Source: Streptomyces sp. CG 926 (lineage in GTDB: Bacteria > Actinomycetota > Actinomycetes > Streptomycetales > Streptomycetaceae). From it: DNA of 64,000 bases. Shown piece after piece: positions 17,701 to 27,420 of the stretch. The notes under the pieces were generated by a model, which searched no databases, was not told the origin of the DNA, and saw nothing but the letters and a program-made list of their open reading frames with translations. Location: positions 1 to 64,000 of the forward strand of contig NZ_QGGZ01000003.1 of the NCBI RefSeq assembly GCF_003148825.1, in the 5' to 3' direction. Numbering within the stretch: the first letter of the stretch is position 1; each line of letters begins with the position of its first letter. A program made the position numbers and the translations under genes.

Positions 17701-18825
17701 GTGGCAGCCAAGGACGGGGCAGCAGCATCCGGGAAGTCGGGCGCGAGCTCCAAGCAGGAGGCCATGATGCGCGCCTCGCTGAGCGCGGTCGCACCAGGTC
17801 AGCCGCTGCGTGACGGCTTGGAACGGATCGTCCGCGGCAACACCGGCGGGCTGATCGTCCTCGGTATGGACAAGAGCGTCGAGGCGATGTGCACCGGCGG
17901 CTTCGTCCTGGACGTGGAGTTCACCGCGACGCGGCTGCGCGAGCTGTGCAAGCTCGACGGCGCGCTCATCCTGGACAAGGACATCACCAAGATCCTGCGC
18001 GCCGGTGTGCAGCTGGTGCCCGACGCGTCGATCCCGACGGAGGAGACCGGTACGCGCCACCGCACGGCCGACCGCGTCTCCAAGCAGTGCGGCTTCCCGG
18101 TGGTGTCGGTGTCGCAGTCGATGCGACTGATCGCGCTGTACGTGGACGGGGAGCGGCGGGTCCTGGAGGAGTCCGGGGCGATCCTGTCGCGGGCGAACCA
18201 GGCGCTGGCCACGCTGGAGCGGTACAAGCTGCGCCTCGACGAGGTCGCCGGCACGCTGTCGGCGCTGGAGATCGAGGACCTGGTCACGGTCCGCGACGTG
18301 ACGGCGGTCGCGCAGCGGCTGGAAATGGTCCGCCGGATCGCGACCGAGATCGCCGAGTACGTGGTCGAACTGGGCACGGACGGGCGACTGCTGTCGCTGC
18401 AGCTGGACGAGCTGACGGTCGGGATCGAGCAGGAGCGGGAGCTGGTCATCCGGGACTACGTGCCGGAGCCGACGGCGAAGCGTTCCCGCACGGTGGACGA
18501 GGCGCTGGCGGAGCTGGACGCGCTGACGCATCCGGAGCTGCTGGAGCTGGCGATCGTGGCGCGGGCGCTGGGGTACACGGGCTCGCCGGAGACGCTGGAC
18601 TCGGCGGTGTCGCCGCGCGGGTACCGACTGCTGGCGAAGGTGCCGCGCCTGCCGGGCGCGATCATCGAGCGGCTCGTGGAGCACTTCGGCGGGCTGCAGA
18701 AGCTGCTGGCGGCTTCCGTGGACGACCTCCAGGCCGTGGACGGGGTGGGCGAGGCCCGCGCCCGGAGCGTGCGCGAGGGCCTGTCCCGACTGGCCGAGTC
18801 GTCGATCCTGGAGCGGTACGTCTAG
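17701..18825 (+). CDS. disA: Diadenylate cyclase DisA, c-di-AMP synthase
   Basis: Makes cyclic di-AMP from two ATP molecules and scans DNA for recombination intermediates. The 374-residue protein has the cyclase domain with catalytic DGA (86-88) and ATP-binding RHR in GTRHRTAD (119-121), a central helical spine, and a C-terminal helix-hairpin-helix DNA-binding domain ([12 protein letters not shown]). The GTG at 17701 has GGAGG 6 bases upstream. A -10-like TAGACT at 17616-17621 could serve a promoter of its own. In Streptomyces c-di-AMP controls osmotic balance and a cell-wall hydrolase through a riboswitch, which makes the structured leader of the M23 gene at 26309-26902 relevant. Confidence 0.97.
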   Translation: MAAKDGAAASGKSGASSKQEAMMRASLSAVAPGQPLRDGLERIVRGNTGGLIVLGMDKSVEAMCTGGFVLDVEFTATRLRELCKLDGALILDKDITKILRAGVQLVPDASIPTEETGTRHRTADRVSKQCGFPVVSVSQSMRLIALYVDGERRVLEESGAILSRANQALATLERYKLRLDEVAGTLSALEIEDLVTVRDVTAVAQRLEMVRRIATEIAEYVVELGTDGRLLSLQLDELTVGIEQERELVIRDYVPEPTAKRSRTVDEALAELDALTHPELLELAIVARALGYTGSPETLDSAVSPRGYRLLAKVPRLPGAIIERLVEHFGGLQKLLAASVDDLQAVDGVGEARARSVREGLSRLAESSILERYV

Positions 18826-18876
18826 CCTGCGGCTTTGCTCGGCAGGGTGGTCAGCTGCTTCCGGGGCTGGGAGTCG

Positions 18877-19728
18877 TCAGTCCTGCTTGAGGACGAACGA
18901 GGTGCGGGCGACCGGCATGCCCGGGGCCTTGACCTCGACCACGTAGGTGTCGGGAGCCGCGGACCCCGCCGGAGGCGTCTGGCACCGGTCGGCCGCGCTG
19001 AACCGGCGGTCCCAGTCCAGCGACTGCTTCGTCTCACCCTGCGCCGGGAGGCGGAAGAAGGCGTTGCCCGCGCCCGCCGGGCAGTCCGCCGAGGACCAGA
19101 CGGCCTTGCTGCTGCTCGCCTGAAGGATGGTCAGGACGGCCTGCTTCGGGCCGAGGTCGACCTTGCAGGTGGTTCCGGAGGTGTTGCGGGCGACCAGTTC
19201 GAGGCGCGGCTTCTCGTTCGCCTCGTACTCGTTCTTCACGCTCTTGACCTCCCACTGCAGCGAGCCCGGCGCGCAGGTGGGGAGCGCGGAGTCCGCCGGG
19301 ACCGGTGCCGGGCCGCCCGCGGCGCCGCCGGAGCCGGAGCCCGAGCCGCCGTTCGAGCCCGTGCCGCCGCCCGGTTCGCCGTTCTTGCCCGCGCCGCCCG
19401 TGGAGCCGCCCTGGGAGCCGGCGCTCCCGCCGCTGCCCGACTCGGGACGTCCGCCGGGGGCCGCGCTGATCGCGGGCCCGGTGCCGGCCGGGCCCGGGGT
19501 GATCGAGGTGACCGGATCCGGACCGCCCTGGCCCTTCCCGTTCGTACTCGTCCTCCCCCCGCCGGAACTGACGGTCCATACGGCGAGGAGCGCGAGGAGC
19601 GCGACAACGGAAGCCAGCACAGCCCTCCGTCGCCAGTAGATGGAGGAGGGGAGCGGCCCGACCGGATTGCGCAGAGATCCCACGGACGGAACTTTACGAG
19701 AGTTCGCGGCCCGATCAGTGCCCCACAT
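18877..19728 (-). CDS. Exported or membrane-anchored protein with Gly/Ser linker
   Basis: A 283-residue protein with a short basic cytoplasmic start, one membrane segment (about 34-52, AVLASVVALLALLAVWTVS), a long glycine-, serine- and proline-rich linker, and a C-terminal beta-sandwich of about 130 residues. Its four cysteines (around CAPGS, TTCKVDLG, ADCPAG and DRCQTPP) are placed like two disulphides. The domain resembles the DUF4232 type found in actinobacterial surface proteins. No catalytic motif is seen. The ATG at 19728 is the usual choice; a GTG 15 codons further in (19683) and an ATG upstream at 19824 are possible. It is divergent from the PAP2 gene. Confidence 0.75.
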   Translation of the reverse strand: MWGTDRAANSRKVPSVGSLRNPVGPLPSSIYWRRRAVLASVVALLALLAVWTVSSGGGRTSTNGKGQGGPDPVTSITPGPAGTGPAISAAPGGRPESGSGGSAGSQGGSTGGAGKNGEPGGGTGSNGGSGSGSGGAAGGPAPVPADSALPTCAPGSLQWEVKSVKNEYEANEKPRLELVARNTSGTTCKVDLGPKQAVLTILQASSSKAVWSSADCPAGAGNAFFRLPAQGETKQSLDWDRRFSAADRCQTPPAGSAAPDTYVVEVKAPGMPVARTSFVLKQD

Positions 19729-19801
19729 GCCGCGCAGAGGTTTTGATTTGCCGATGATCATCCTGCGGGCGCAATCGAGCGGGCGAGATCCGGCCAAAGG
19801 G

Positions 19802-19830
19802 TTGATGCGGAGATTAATCCGCATTGCGTA
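19802..19830 (+). promoter_or_regulatory. Promoter of the PAP2 gene with an operator in its spacer
   Basis: TTGATG (19802-19807), 17 bases, then TGCGTA (19825-19830) gives a plausible vegetative promoter that would start at about 19837, the first base of the gene. The spacer is almost filled by an inverted repeat, ATGCGGA (19805-19811) and TCCGCAT (19818-19824), a likely regulator site. The mRNA would be leaderless. Confidence 0.5.
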
Positions 19831-19836
19831 CGTTCG

Positions 19837-20487
19837 GTGAACATGGACAGCTCCGGCCTCTACCGCGCCATCACCGACTTCGCCCACCGGACACCCTCAT
19901 GGGTGCAGTCGGCCTTCGAGATCTGGACGGCGTACGGGCTCCTCCTCTTCGGGGTGCTGTTCGTGGCCGTCTGGTGGCGCTCGCGCGGTCGGGGCGGCGC
20001 CCGGCCGGTGGCCCTGGCCGTTCTCGCGCCGGTGGCCACCGCCGTCGCCTACGGCGCGTCGGAGTGCGTGAAGTACACGGTGGGCGAGGAGCGGCCCTGC
20101 CGCTCCGTCGTCGGGGCCGCGGCCTCGCTGGTGCCGTGCCCGGGGCCCGGCGACGGGTCGTTCCCCAGCAATCACGCGGCCCTCGCGGGTGCCGCCGCCG
20201 TGGCGCTGACCCTGGCCGTGCGCCGGCTCGCGGCGGCGACCGCGGCCCTCGCGCTGCTGATGGCCTTCTCCCGGGTCTTCGTCGGCGTGCACCACCCGCA
20301 CGACGTGGTGTTCGGTCTGCTGCTCGGCGGGTCGGTCGCAGCCCTGACCGTGCTCGCGCTCAGCGGCCCGGCGCAGGCCCTCGTCACGGCCGCGCGGGCG
20401 GGCGGATCCCCGGCCGTCGTCCGCTTCACCGGTCCCGGTCCGGCGCGCCCGAGGAGACGAAACGTGCCAGGATGCCGTCTGCCATGA
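19837..20487 (+). CDS. PAP2-family membrane phosphatase
   Basis: Integral membrane phosphatase of the type-2 phosphatidic acid family, 216 residues, with several hydrophobic segments. The three-part active site is complete: KYTVGEERP (K-x6-RP), PSNHA (PSGH-type) and SRVFVGVHHPHD (SR-x5-H-x3-D). Members dephosphorylate undecaprenyl diphosphate or lipid phosphates on the outer face of the membrane. Either GTG at 19837 or ATG at 19843 can start it; no ribosome site precedes them and the predicted transcript begins at 19837. Its stop overlaps the mutY start in an ATGA arrangement, so the two are coupled, although no functional link is obvious. Confidence 0.9.
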   Translation: MNMDSSGLYRAITDFAHRTPSWVQSAFEIWTAYGLLLFGVLFVAVWWRSRGRGGARPVALAVLAPVATAVAYGASECVKYTVGEERPCRSVVGAAASLVPCPGPGDGSFPSNHAALAGAAAVALTLAVRRLAAATAALALLMAFSRVFVGVHHPHDVVFGLLLGGSVAALTVLALSGPAQALVTAARAGGSPAVVRFTGPGPARPRRRNVPGCRLP

Positions 20488-21413
20488 CTGCATCTCCCGT
20501 TTCCTCCCCGGCCGTATCCCCCGACTCCTCCCACGCGCTGCACTCCCCCGTCATCGCGTGGTTCGACGAGCACGCCCGCGACCTGCCCTGGCGCCGCCCC
20601 GAGGCCGGCCCCTGGGGGGTCATGGTCAGCGAGTTCATGCTCCAGCAGACGCCCGTCAACCGGGTCCTGCCGGTCTACGAGCAGTGGCTCGCCCGGTGGC
20701 CCCGCCCCGCGGACCTGGCCGCCGAGGCCCCCGGCGAGGCCGTACGGGCCTGGGGGCGGCTCGGCTACCCGCGCCGGGCGCTGCGGCTGCACGGCGCGGC
20801 CGTCGCCATAACGGACCGGCACGGGGGCGACGTGCCTTCGGAGCACGCGCAGCTGCTGGCGCTGCCCGGGATCGGCGAGTACACGGCGGCGGCCGTGGCC
20901 TCCTTCGCGTACGGGCAGCGGCACGCCGTCCTCGACACGAACGTCCGCCGGGTCTTCGCGCGCACGGCGACCGGGGTCGAATACCCGCCGAACGCGACGA
21001 CCGCCGCCGAACGGCGCCTGGCTCGGGCCCTGCTGCCCGAGGACGAGGGGACGGCGGCCCGCTGGGCGGCGGCCTCGATGGAGCTCGGCGCGCTGGTGTG
21101 CACCGCGAAGAACCCCGACTGCGCGCGCTGCCCGGTGGCCGGGCTGTGCGCGTGGCGGCTGGCGGGCAAGCCCGCGCACGAGGGTCCGCCGCGGCGCGGG
21201 CAGACGTACGCCGGGACCGACCGGCAGGTGCGGGGCAAGCTCCTCGCCGTGCTCCGGGAGGCGGTGGGCTCCGTTCCGCAGGCCGTGCTCGACACGGTCT
21301 GGGACGAGCCCGTGCAGCGGGCCCGGGCGCTCGACGGGCTGGTGTCCGACGGGCTGGTGGAGCCTTTGGACGGAGGCTTCTACCGGCTCCCGCAGGGCGT
21401 TGCGCAGGCCTGA
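20484..21413 (+). CDS. mutY: Adenine DNA glycosylase MutY
   Basis: Removes adenine mispaired with 8-oxoguanine. The 309-residue protein contains the helix-hairpin-helix LPGIGEYTAAAV, catalytic aspartate in VLDTNVRR, and the four-cysteine iron-sulphur cluster C-x6-C-x2-C-x5-C (CTAKNPDCARCPVAGLC). The C-terminal NUDIX-like 8-oxoG-sensing domain of longer MutY proteins is absent; only a short winged-helix-like tail follows, as in many actinobacterial members. The ATG at 20484 is chosen because it overlaps the PAP2 stop (ATGA) and has AGGA 11 bases upstream; an in-frame ATG at 20472 is less likely. Confidence 0.93.
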   Translation: MTASPVSSPAVSPDSSHALHSPVIAWFDEHARDLPWRRPEAGPWGVMVSEFMLQQTPVNRVLPVYEQWLARWPRPADLAAEAPGEAVRAWGRLGYPRRALRLHGAAVAITDRHGGDVPSEHAQLLALPGIGEYTAAAVASFAYGQRHAVLDTNVRRVFARTATGVEYPPNATTAAERRLARALLPEDEGTAARWAAASMELGALVCTAKNPDCARCPVAGLCAWRLAGKPAHEGPPRRGQTYAGTDRQVRGKLLAVLREAVGSVPQAVLDTVWDEPVQRARALDGLVSDGLVEPLDGGFYRLPQGVAQA

Positions 21414-21598
21414 CCGAAGCTGACTCCCGGATTCCGCTTCCTGCTCGGAAACCCCAGCTCACGGGGGCTGTTACACAACCTATGGGTGTCCGTGCGCCCA
21501 CCGAAGGCTGGCTCGCACAGGCCCGTGACAACCCCTCCGTACCTTCGAATCCGTAGGGCAACGGGGATGAACGGTTGGACGGGTGGAGGCGGTCTGAG

Positions 21599-22159
21599 AT
21601 GGCGCACGGTGAGGTACTCGGATTCGAAGAGTACGTACGCACGCGGCAGGACGCGCTGCTGCGCAGCGCCCGGCGCCTGGTCCCGGACCCGACCGACGCC
21701 CAGGACCTCCTGCAGACCGCGCTCGTGCGCACCTACGGCCGCTGGGACGGCATCGCCGACAAGTCCCTGGCCGACGCCTACCTGCGCCGCGTCATGATCA
21801 ACACCCGTACCGAGTGGTGGCGTGCCCGCAAGCTCGAAGAGGTTCCCACCGAGCAGCTCCCCGACGCCTCCGTCGAGGACGGCTCCGACCAGCGCGCCGA
21901 CCGCGCCCTCCTCATGGACATCCTCAAGGTTCTCGCGCCCAAGCAGCGCAGCGTGGTCGTCCTGCGACACTGGGAGCAGATGAGCACCGAGGAGACGGCA
22001 GCGGCGCTCGGAATGTCGGCGGGAACCGTGAAGAGCACCCTGCACCGCGCGCTGGCCCGCCTTCGGCAGGAGCTGGAGAGCCGGGATCTGGACATGCGGG
22101 CGCTGGAGCGCGGTGACCACACCATGCGGTACGAGGGGCGTGAGCGGTGCGCGGCCTGA
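21599..22159 (+). CDS. sigE: ECF sigma factor SigE, cell-envelope stress
   Basis: Extracytoplasmic-function sigma factor, 186 residues, with region 2 (about 10-76, including DAQDLLQTALVRTYGRW) and region 4 (about 110-160, PKQRSVVVLRHWEQMSTEET). The known S. coelicolor SigE directs genes for cell-wall glycan and envelope repair, and it is induced by lysozyme and vancomycin through CseC and CseB. Identity rests on sequence resemblance and on the exact sigE-cseA-cseB-cseC order downstream. ATG at 21599 has GGAGG 10 bases upstream. Unlike most ECF factors it has no anti-sigma gene beside it, because control is transcriptional. The 185 bases upstream should hold the CseB-dependent promoter, which I could not pinpoint. 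Confidence 0.96.
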   Translation: MAHGEVLGFEEYVRTRQDALLRSARRLVPDPTDAQDLLQTALVRTYGRWDGIADKSLADAYLRRVMINTRTEWWRARKLEEVPTEQLPDASVEDGSDQRADRALLMDILKVLAPKQRSVVVLRHWEQMSTEETAAALGMSAGTVKSTLHRALARLRQELESRDLDMRALERGDHTMRYEGRERCAA

Positions 22160-22827
22160 ATGGCCAAGGTTTGTCCGGAGGTTCTCTGGTGCTGATGTCG
22201 GCGGGGACGGTCGTCCTCGTCGGCACAGCCGTGTTCGCGGTCGGGTGCGCCACCGGCGGCACCGGCCTGCGCGACGGCGGCCCGGCCCGCACCGAGGCCG
22301 TGGCCAAGGCCACTCCCTCGGGGCCCTCCCCCGACGAGTCCGTCTCGGCGTCGTCCGGCCGGCCGCTGAAGAAGGTCGACCCGGTCGGGCTGTTGATGAA
22401 GGACCCCAAGGTCAGCACCGAGGTCAAACGCGACCTCAAGCCCTGTTCGGGCAAGGAGTATCCGGTGGACGTGAGCTACGGGAAGGTCACCGGTGGCCCC
22501 GTGGTGGACATCGTGGTGAACGTCCTGTCCTGCGCCGACGCCCTGGGCCGCGGAACGTACGTGTACCGGTCGGACGGAGCCACGTACGAGAATGTCTTCT
22601 CGGACGAACAGCCACCCGTCTACGCGGAGATCGACCGGGGCGACCTGGTGGTCACGAAACAGGTCTACGGAAAGAGCGACGCGCTCGCCTATCCGTCGGG
22701 CGAGGACGTGATCACGTACCGCTGGAACGGGGAGAAGTTCACCGAGCAGGACCGAGTTCACTCGGAGTACAGCAATGTGGTCGACGGCGGGGTTCCACCC
22801 GCCCCGGCCACGAGTCAGAAGAACTGA
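22147..22827 (+). CDS. cseA: CseA lipoprotein, negative modulator of the SigE system
   Basis: A 226-residue predicted lipoprotein. A hydrophobic stretch at 14-32 ends in AVGC, with lipid attachment at Cys34, followed by a flexible Pro/Ser-rich region and a soluble domain with CSGKEYP and SCADALG that could form a disulphide. In S. coelicolor CseA sits on the outer face and lowers sigE expression, possibly by acting on CseC. The GTG at 22147 has GAGGGG 8 bases upstream and overlaps the end of sigE by 13 bases. It lies between sigE and cseB in one operon. Confidence 0.93.
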   Translation: MRGLNGQGLSGGSLVLMSAGTVVLVGTAVFAVGCATGGTGLRDGGPARTEAVAKATPSGPSPDESVSASSGRPLKKVDPVGLLMKDPKVSTEVKRDLKPCSGKEYPVDVSYGKVTGGPVVDIVVNVLSCADALGRGTYVYRSDGATYENVFSDEQPPVYAEIDRGDLVVTKQVYGKSDALAYPSGEDVITYRWNGEKFTEQDRVHSEYSNVVDGGVPPAPATSQKN

Positions 22828-22856
22828 GCACAGAAGAACCGAGGCGAGGCTCCCGC

Positions 22857-23566
<710 letters not shown>

Positions 23567-23570
<4 letters not shown>

Positions 23571-24883
23571 GACGGTTCACCCTCCGCACGGGCATCCGCT
23601 GGAAGATCACGGTCGCCATCGCCTCCGTGGGCGCCCTCGTCACGATCGCGCTGAGCCTGGTCGTGCACAGTGCTGCCCGCGTGTCGATGCTGGAGAGCGC
23701 CCGTGAAGTGCAGCTGGACCGCGTGCAGTTCATCTCCCGCAACGCCGACGCCGGCCGCAAGCCGCCCATGGGGGCCAAGCTCAACGATCCCGAACTGCCC
23801 GCCGAACTGCGGCACAAGGCGCAGTCGGGACGGCGCGGGACCTATATCCAGGAGCGGCCGCGCGGGGCGACCGAGGTGTGGGCCGCAGTTCCGCTCGGGA
23901 ACGGGCAGGTGCTGTCGCTGCACACGCCGTTCCGGGAGGGCGCCAATCTGATCCCCGACCTGGACCGGGCCCTGGTCATCGGCGGCCTGTCCGCCGTGAT
24001 CGGCGGCTCGGCTCTCGGCGTGCTCATCGGCGGGCAGATCTCGCGCCGGCTGCGCAAGGCCGCGGCCGCCGCGCAGCGCGTGGCGCACGGCGACCCCGAC
24101 GTGCGCGTACGGGACGCGGTCGGCGGTGTCGTGCGGGACGAGACGGACGACCTCGCGCGGGCCGTGGACGCCATGGCGGACGCCCTGCAGCAACGGCTGG
24201 AGGCCGAGCGGCGGGTGACCGCGGACATCGCGCACGAGCTGCGGACCCCGGTGACGGGCCTGCTCACGGCGGCGGAACTGCTGCCTCCGGGGCGGCCGAC
24301 GGAGCTGGTGCGGGACCGGGCCCAGGCCCTGCGCGCGCTGGTCGAGGACGTACTGGAGGTGGCCCGGCTGGACAGTGCCTCCGAGCGGGCCGAGCTGCAG
24401 GACGTGGCGCTGGGCGAGTTCGTGAGCCGGCGGGTGACCTCGCTGATGCCGGAGGCGACCGTACGGGTCGTCGCGGACGAGATCGTCAGTACCGACCCGC
24501 GCCGGCTGGAGCGGATCCTGGGCAACCTGCTGGCCAATGCCGCGCGGTACGGGCGGGCGCCGATCCAGGTCGACGTCGAGGGCCGGGTCGTACGGGTCCG
24601 GGACCACGGGCCGGGCTTCCCGGAGGCACTGCTGCGCGAGGGGCCGAGCCGCTTCCGCACCGGGTCGACGGACCGCGCGGGTGTGGGGCACGGGCTGGGG
24701 CTGACCATCGCCGAGGGCCAGGCGCGGGTGCTGGGCGCCCGGCTGACCTTCCGTAACGTGGCCGCCCGGGGCGGCTCGGAGCGCGAGGGCTCGGCCGCGG
24801 GTGCGGTGGCGGTCCTGTGGCTGCCGGAGCACGCGCCGACGGCGACGGGCAGCTTCCCGATCCTCAAGCTGCCGCAGGGCTGA
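23567..24883 (+). CDS. cseC: Sensor histidine kinase CseC
   Basis: Membrane sensor of 438 residues with segments at about 13-35 and 136-158 flanking an extracellular domain of roughly 100 residues, then a HAMP linker, phosphoacceptor H223 in DIAHELRTPVTG, an N box (LGNLLANAARYG), and ATP-binding motifs VRDHGPGFP and GVGHGLGL. It senses cell-envelope damage and phosphorylates CseB. The sensor loop is rich in charged residues and has no obvious ligand fold. The start overlaps the cseB stop (ATGA). No terminator is seen before the next gene 71 bases downstream. Confidence 0.95.
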
Positions 24884-24941
24884 AGCGGGGCGGGTGGGGC
24901 GGTACGGGTACCGGGCGGTATCCGCCCGCGGGTCCGTGACT

Positions 24942-24947
24942 TAGCAT
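24942..24947 (+). promoter_or_regulatory. -10 hexamer giving a leaderless transcript
   Basis: TAGCAT ends 7 bases before the ATG at 24955, and no ribosome binding site is present in between. No clear -35 is visible. Confidence 0.45.
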
Positions 24948-24954
24948 CCGTGGC

Positions 24955-26229
24955 ATGACCGACGGTACGAATCCCCCGAGCCACCCGCAGCCCGAGCCCG
25001 CCCCCGGGAGCGGCGGATACGGGTTCCCGCCGGGACCGCCCGCGCAGGGCGGCTACGGCTACCCGACCCCGTCCGGCGGGTACGGCTACCCGCAGTCGGG
25101 ACAGCAGCCGAACCCTTACCAGCAGGACCCGGGGGCGTACCAGCAGGATCCCGCGGGCGGTTTCGGCCATGACGCGGCAGGCGGGTACCAGCAGGACGCG
25201 GGCGGTTACCCGCAGGACGGGGGCGGTTACCCGCAGGACGCGGGCGGTTACCCGCAGGACGCGGCGGGCGGGCAGTGGTCCGCCGCCCCGGCCCAGCCGG
25301 GCTTCACGCGGCTGGCCGGTCCGGACCTGCCCGGCGGGTCGCAGCCGGACTGGGAGGCCATGGCGGACCGCTCGGCGGCCGAGCGGCGCAAGAAGCGGCT
25401 GTGGATGCTGGGCGGCGGAGTGGCCGTACTGGCACTGCTGGCCGGCGGCGGAACGTTCTTCCTGATGGGCACCGGCGACGACGGACAGGACGCCCAGCCC
25501 CAGAACTCGGCCTCCGCCTCGCCCGAACCGGACGACTCGAAGGGGCCGGCGGCCTACACCGCGACCGTCGCGGGCGACGACACCCTGCTGCGCGACAGCT
25601 ACGGCAGCATGGGCATCCGGCTGGGCCCCGACCTCAAGGTCGGCCCGCTGGGCAAGCGCTTCCAGGTCGTCGGCAAGGGCAACGGGAACTCGTGGGCGCA
25701 GTCCGCCGAGCCGGTCGTGGACGTGACCAAGAGCTTCACCGTCACGGCCCGCGCCTACAACTCCGCCGCCAAGGGCTCGCGGATCATCATGAGCCAGGGC
25801 GACGGGGAGTCGTTCTCCTTCGAGCTCGGCGTGAACGAGGTGAACGGCAAGCAGGCCTGGATCTTCCGCGTGCAGACCGGCGACAAGGGCGCCGCGGCCA
25901 CCACGCGGACGGTCACCGCCGAGGGGCTCCAGATGGTGAAGACGCCCACGCTGCTGATGGCCACGTACGACGCCGAGAAGAAGGCCATCGCGCTCTACGT
26001 GGACGGCAAGAAGGCCGGCGAGACCCCGGTGCCGCCCATCTGGCAGGCCCCCGGTCCGCTGCAGCTCGGCCGGTCCATGCACCACAACATATGGACCGGT
26101 CCGTGGCAGGGCGCCCTGCACAACATCAAGACCTACGACATGGCGTTCACGGCGGAGCAGGCCGCCGGGTACAAGGAGGGGAAGCTCGATCCATCGCCGA
26201 AGCCGACCCATGCCTGGCTGCTCACCTGA
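24955..26229 (+). CDS. Membrane protein with LamG-like sensor or binding domain
   Basis: A 424-residue protein. The first 115 residues are Gly/Tyr/Pro/Gln-rich low complexity with repeated GGYPQDA units, probably a disordered cytoplasmic tail. A basic stretch (RRKKR) leads to one membrane segment at about 158-177, then a linker and a C-terminal concanavalin-like LamG domain of about 210 residues (SFTVTARAYN, SFSFELGVNE, GALHNIKTYDMAF). LamG domains bind carbohydrates or proteins. It follows the sigE-cse operon after 71 bases but seems to have its own leaderless promoter. It is convergent with the M23 gene. Confidence 0.82.
   Translation: MTDGTNPPSHPQPEPAPGSGGYGFPPGPPAQGGYGYPTPSGGYGYPQSGQQPNPYQQDPGAYQQDPAGGFGHDAAGGYQQDAGGYPQDGGGYPQDAGGYPQDAAGGQWSAAPAQPGFTRLAGPDLPGGSQPDWEAMADRSAAERRKKRLWMLGGGVAVLALLAGGGTFFLMGTGDDGQDAQPQNSASASPEPDDSKGPAAYTATVAGDDTLLRDSYGSMGIRLGPDLKVGPLGKRFQVVGKGNGNSWAQSAEPVVDVTKSFTVTARAYNSAAKGSRIIMSQGDGESFSFELGVNEVNGKQAWIFRVQTGDKGAAATTRTVTAEGLQMVKTPTLLMATYDAEKKAIALYVDGKKAGETPVPPIWQAPGPLQLGRSMHHNIWTGPWQGALHNIKTYDMAFTAEQAAGYKEGKLDPSPKPTHAWLLT
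25201..25263 (+). repeat. Three 21-base tandem repeats in a coding region
   Basis: GGCGGTTACCCGCAGGACGCG recurs, with one or two changes, at 25201-25221, 25222-25242 and 25243-25263, encoding the GGYPQDA units of the LamG-like membrane protein. The repeat number may vary between strains. Confidence 0.85.
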
Positions 26230-26308
26230 TCGGTGAGCAGGGCGGGTCGGCCGGTACGACGGGTGCCGCGGGCGCCGCGGGTGCGGCGCGTGCGGTGGTC
26301 GGGACGGG

Positions 26309-26902
26309 TCAGACGGTGACGCCGTTGGTGCGCAGGAAGGCGACCGGGTTGACGGCGGAGCCGTAGTTCGGGGTGGTGCGGATCTCGAAGTGCAGGTGCG
26401 GGCCGCTGGAGTTGCCGGTGTTGCCGGACAGGGCGATCCGCTGCGAGGCCTTGACCTTCTGGCCGATCTTGATCTGGATCTTCGAGAGGTGCGCGTACTG
26501 GGAGTACGTGTTGTTCGCGTGCTTGATCACGATGGCGTTGCCGTACGCGGGGCCGTCGCCGCCGCCGTTCGGGCCGGCCTTGACCACGACACCGGCGGCC
26601 GCGGCCTTGACCGGGGTGCCGACCGGGACGGCGAAGTCCTGGCCGGAGTGCTTGTGGGACCACATGGTGCCGCCCTTGCCGAAGGTGGCGGACAGCGTGT
26701 ACTTCTCCAGCGGCTTGTCCCAGAGACCGGTCTTCGAGGCGCCCGCGGCACCGGCGGCGCCGGCGGCCTTGGCGGTGACGGCGGCCTGCGGGGCGTCTGC
26801 GAACGCGGCGGTCGTGCCCGCCCCGAGGGCCAGCACCGCACCGAGAGCGGTGGTGCCGACAGCGATACGGGTACGACGGGTGTAGACGCGCTTCGCGAAC
26901 AT
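26309..26902 (-). CDS. Secreted M23-family peptidoglycan endopeptidase
   Basis: Lysostaphin-like zinc peptidase, 197 residues, which cleaves peptidoglycan cross-bridges. There is a twin-basic start (KRVYTRRTR), hydrophobic core and an AFA-DAP signal cleavage site at about 36, then an Ala-rich spacer and the M23 domain with zinc ligands H85 and D89 (HSGQDF) and H171 in the GPHLHFE motif, plus catalytic H138. The family core is complete. ATG at 26902 has GGAGG about 7 bases upstream. A closed, hairpin-rich leader lies upstream, pointing to RNA-level control. It may form part of the cell-wall remodelling set coupled to c-di-AMP or SigE. Confidence 0.93.
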   Translation of the reverse strand: MFAKRVYTRRTRIAVGTTALGAVLALGAGTTAAFADAPQAAVTAKAAGAAGAAGASKTGLWDKPLEKYTLSATFGKGGTMWSHKHSGQDFAVPVGTPVKAAAAGVVVKAGPNGGGDGPAYGNAIVIKHANNTYSQYAHLSKIQIKIGQKVKASQRIALSGNTGNSSGPHLHFEIRTTPNYGSAVNPVAFLRTNGVTV

Positions 26903-26936
26903 GTGCAGACCTCCGGGGCCGGGGACAAGGGGGGTT

Positions 26937-27071
26937 TCACACCTGTAAGAGGCATGAAGTGACCCGGCACGATCGAGCGAGTGCCGGGCTGGCTCATCCT
27001 TGGTAACCCGCGCCCCGGGGCTTCCCCAAATGTCCCGATTACTAGTGGAACTCGTAGCGGCACCTGTGTGA
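26937..27071 (-). promoter_or_regulatory. Structured leader of the M23 gene, riboswitch candidate
   Basis: On the minus strand TCACAC (27071-27066) can pair with GTGTGA (26942-26937), closing a domain of about 135 bases. Inside lie TTTGGGGAAGCCCCGGGGCG and a hairpin CCCGGCAC / GTGCCGGG with a 10-base loop. Its size and closing stem resemble a riboswitch aptamer. In Streptomyces the c-di-AMP (ydaO) riboswitch controls a muralytic enzyme, but I cannot match its conserved AGCUAAC-type 3' segment here, so the ligand is unassigned. Confidence 0.4.
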
Positions 27072-27420
27072 CGTGGCCCGTTGACGGTCCTTTTGCAGGG
27101 ACGACGGTCCTCCGGCAGGGTGCTTTGGATCTACGAAACGACCTAGTACGTCCGTTTTGTCCTGTGCGGCTTGTCACCGGCGCCCAGGCCCATTGCGACC
27201 CAGGTCACTGGGCTCGACGCGTGGACGACCCGGCCGAGGAGACGTCGCGGGGCCCCGGGGCAACGGCCCCTGCCACCCGGCGAGTAGACAGGTGTGCGGC
27301 CACCGCCCTCACCACCGCCCCACCGCCGCCCCCGCCGCCCTGTACGCGCGCCCTGACCGCCGGTCCGCCTGTCGGGCCCGCCCGGCCTGCCCGTCGCCCC
27401 CCGTCGACCCCAGGACGACA

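Noticed and set aside
21414..21598. Exact sigE promoter
   Set aside because: GTGACA and CCGTAG-type hexamers occur near 21525 and 21551, but their spacing (about 20) does not fit, so no site was called.
26937..27071. Definite c-di-AMP (ydaO) riboswitch
   Set aside because: The closing stem and one purine-rich segment are suggestive, but the conserved AGCUAAC-type 3' part is not seen, so it is listed only as a candidate element.
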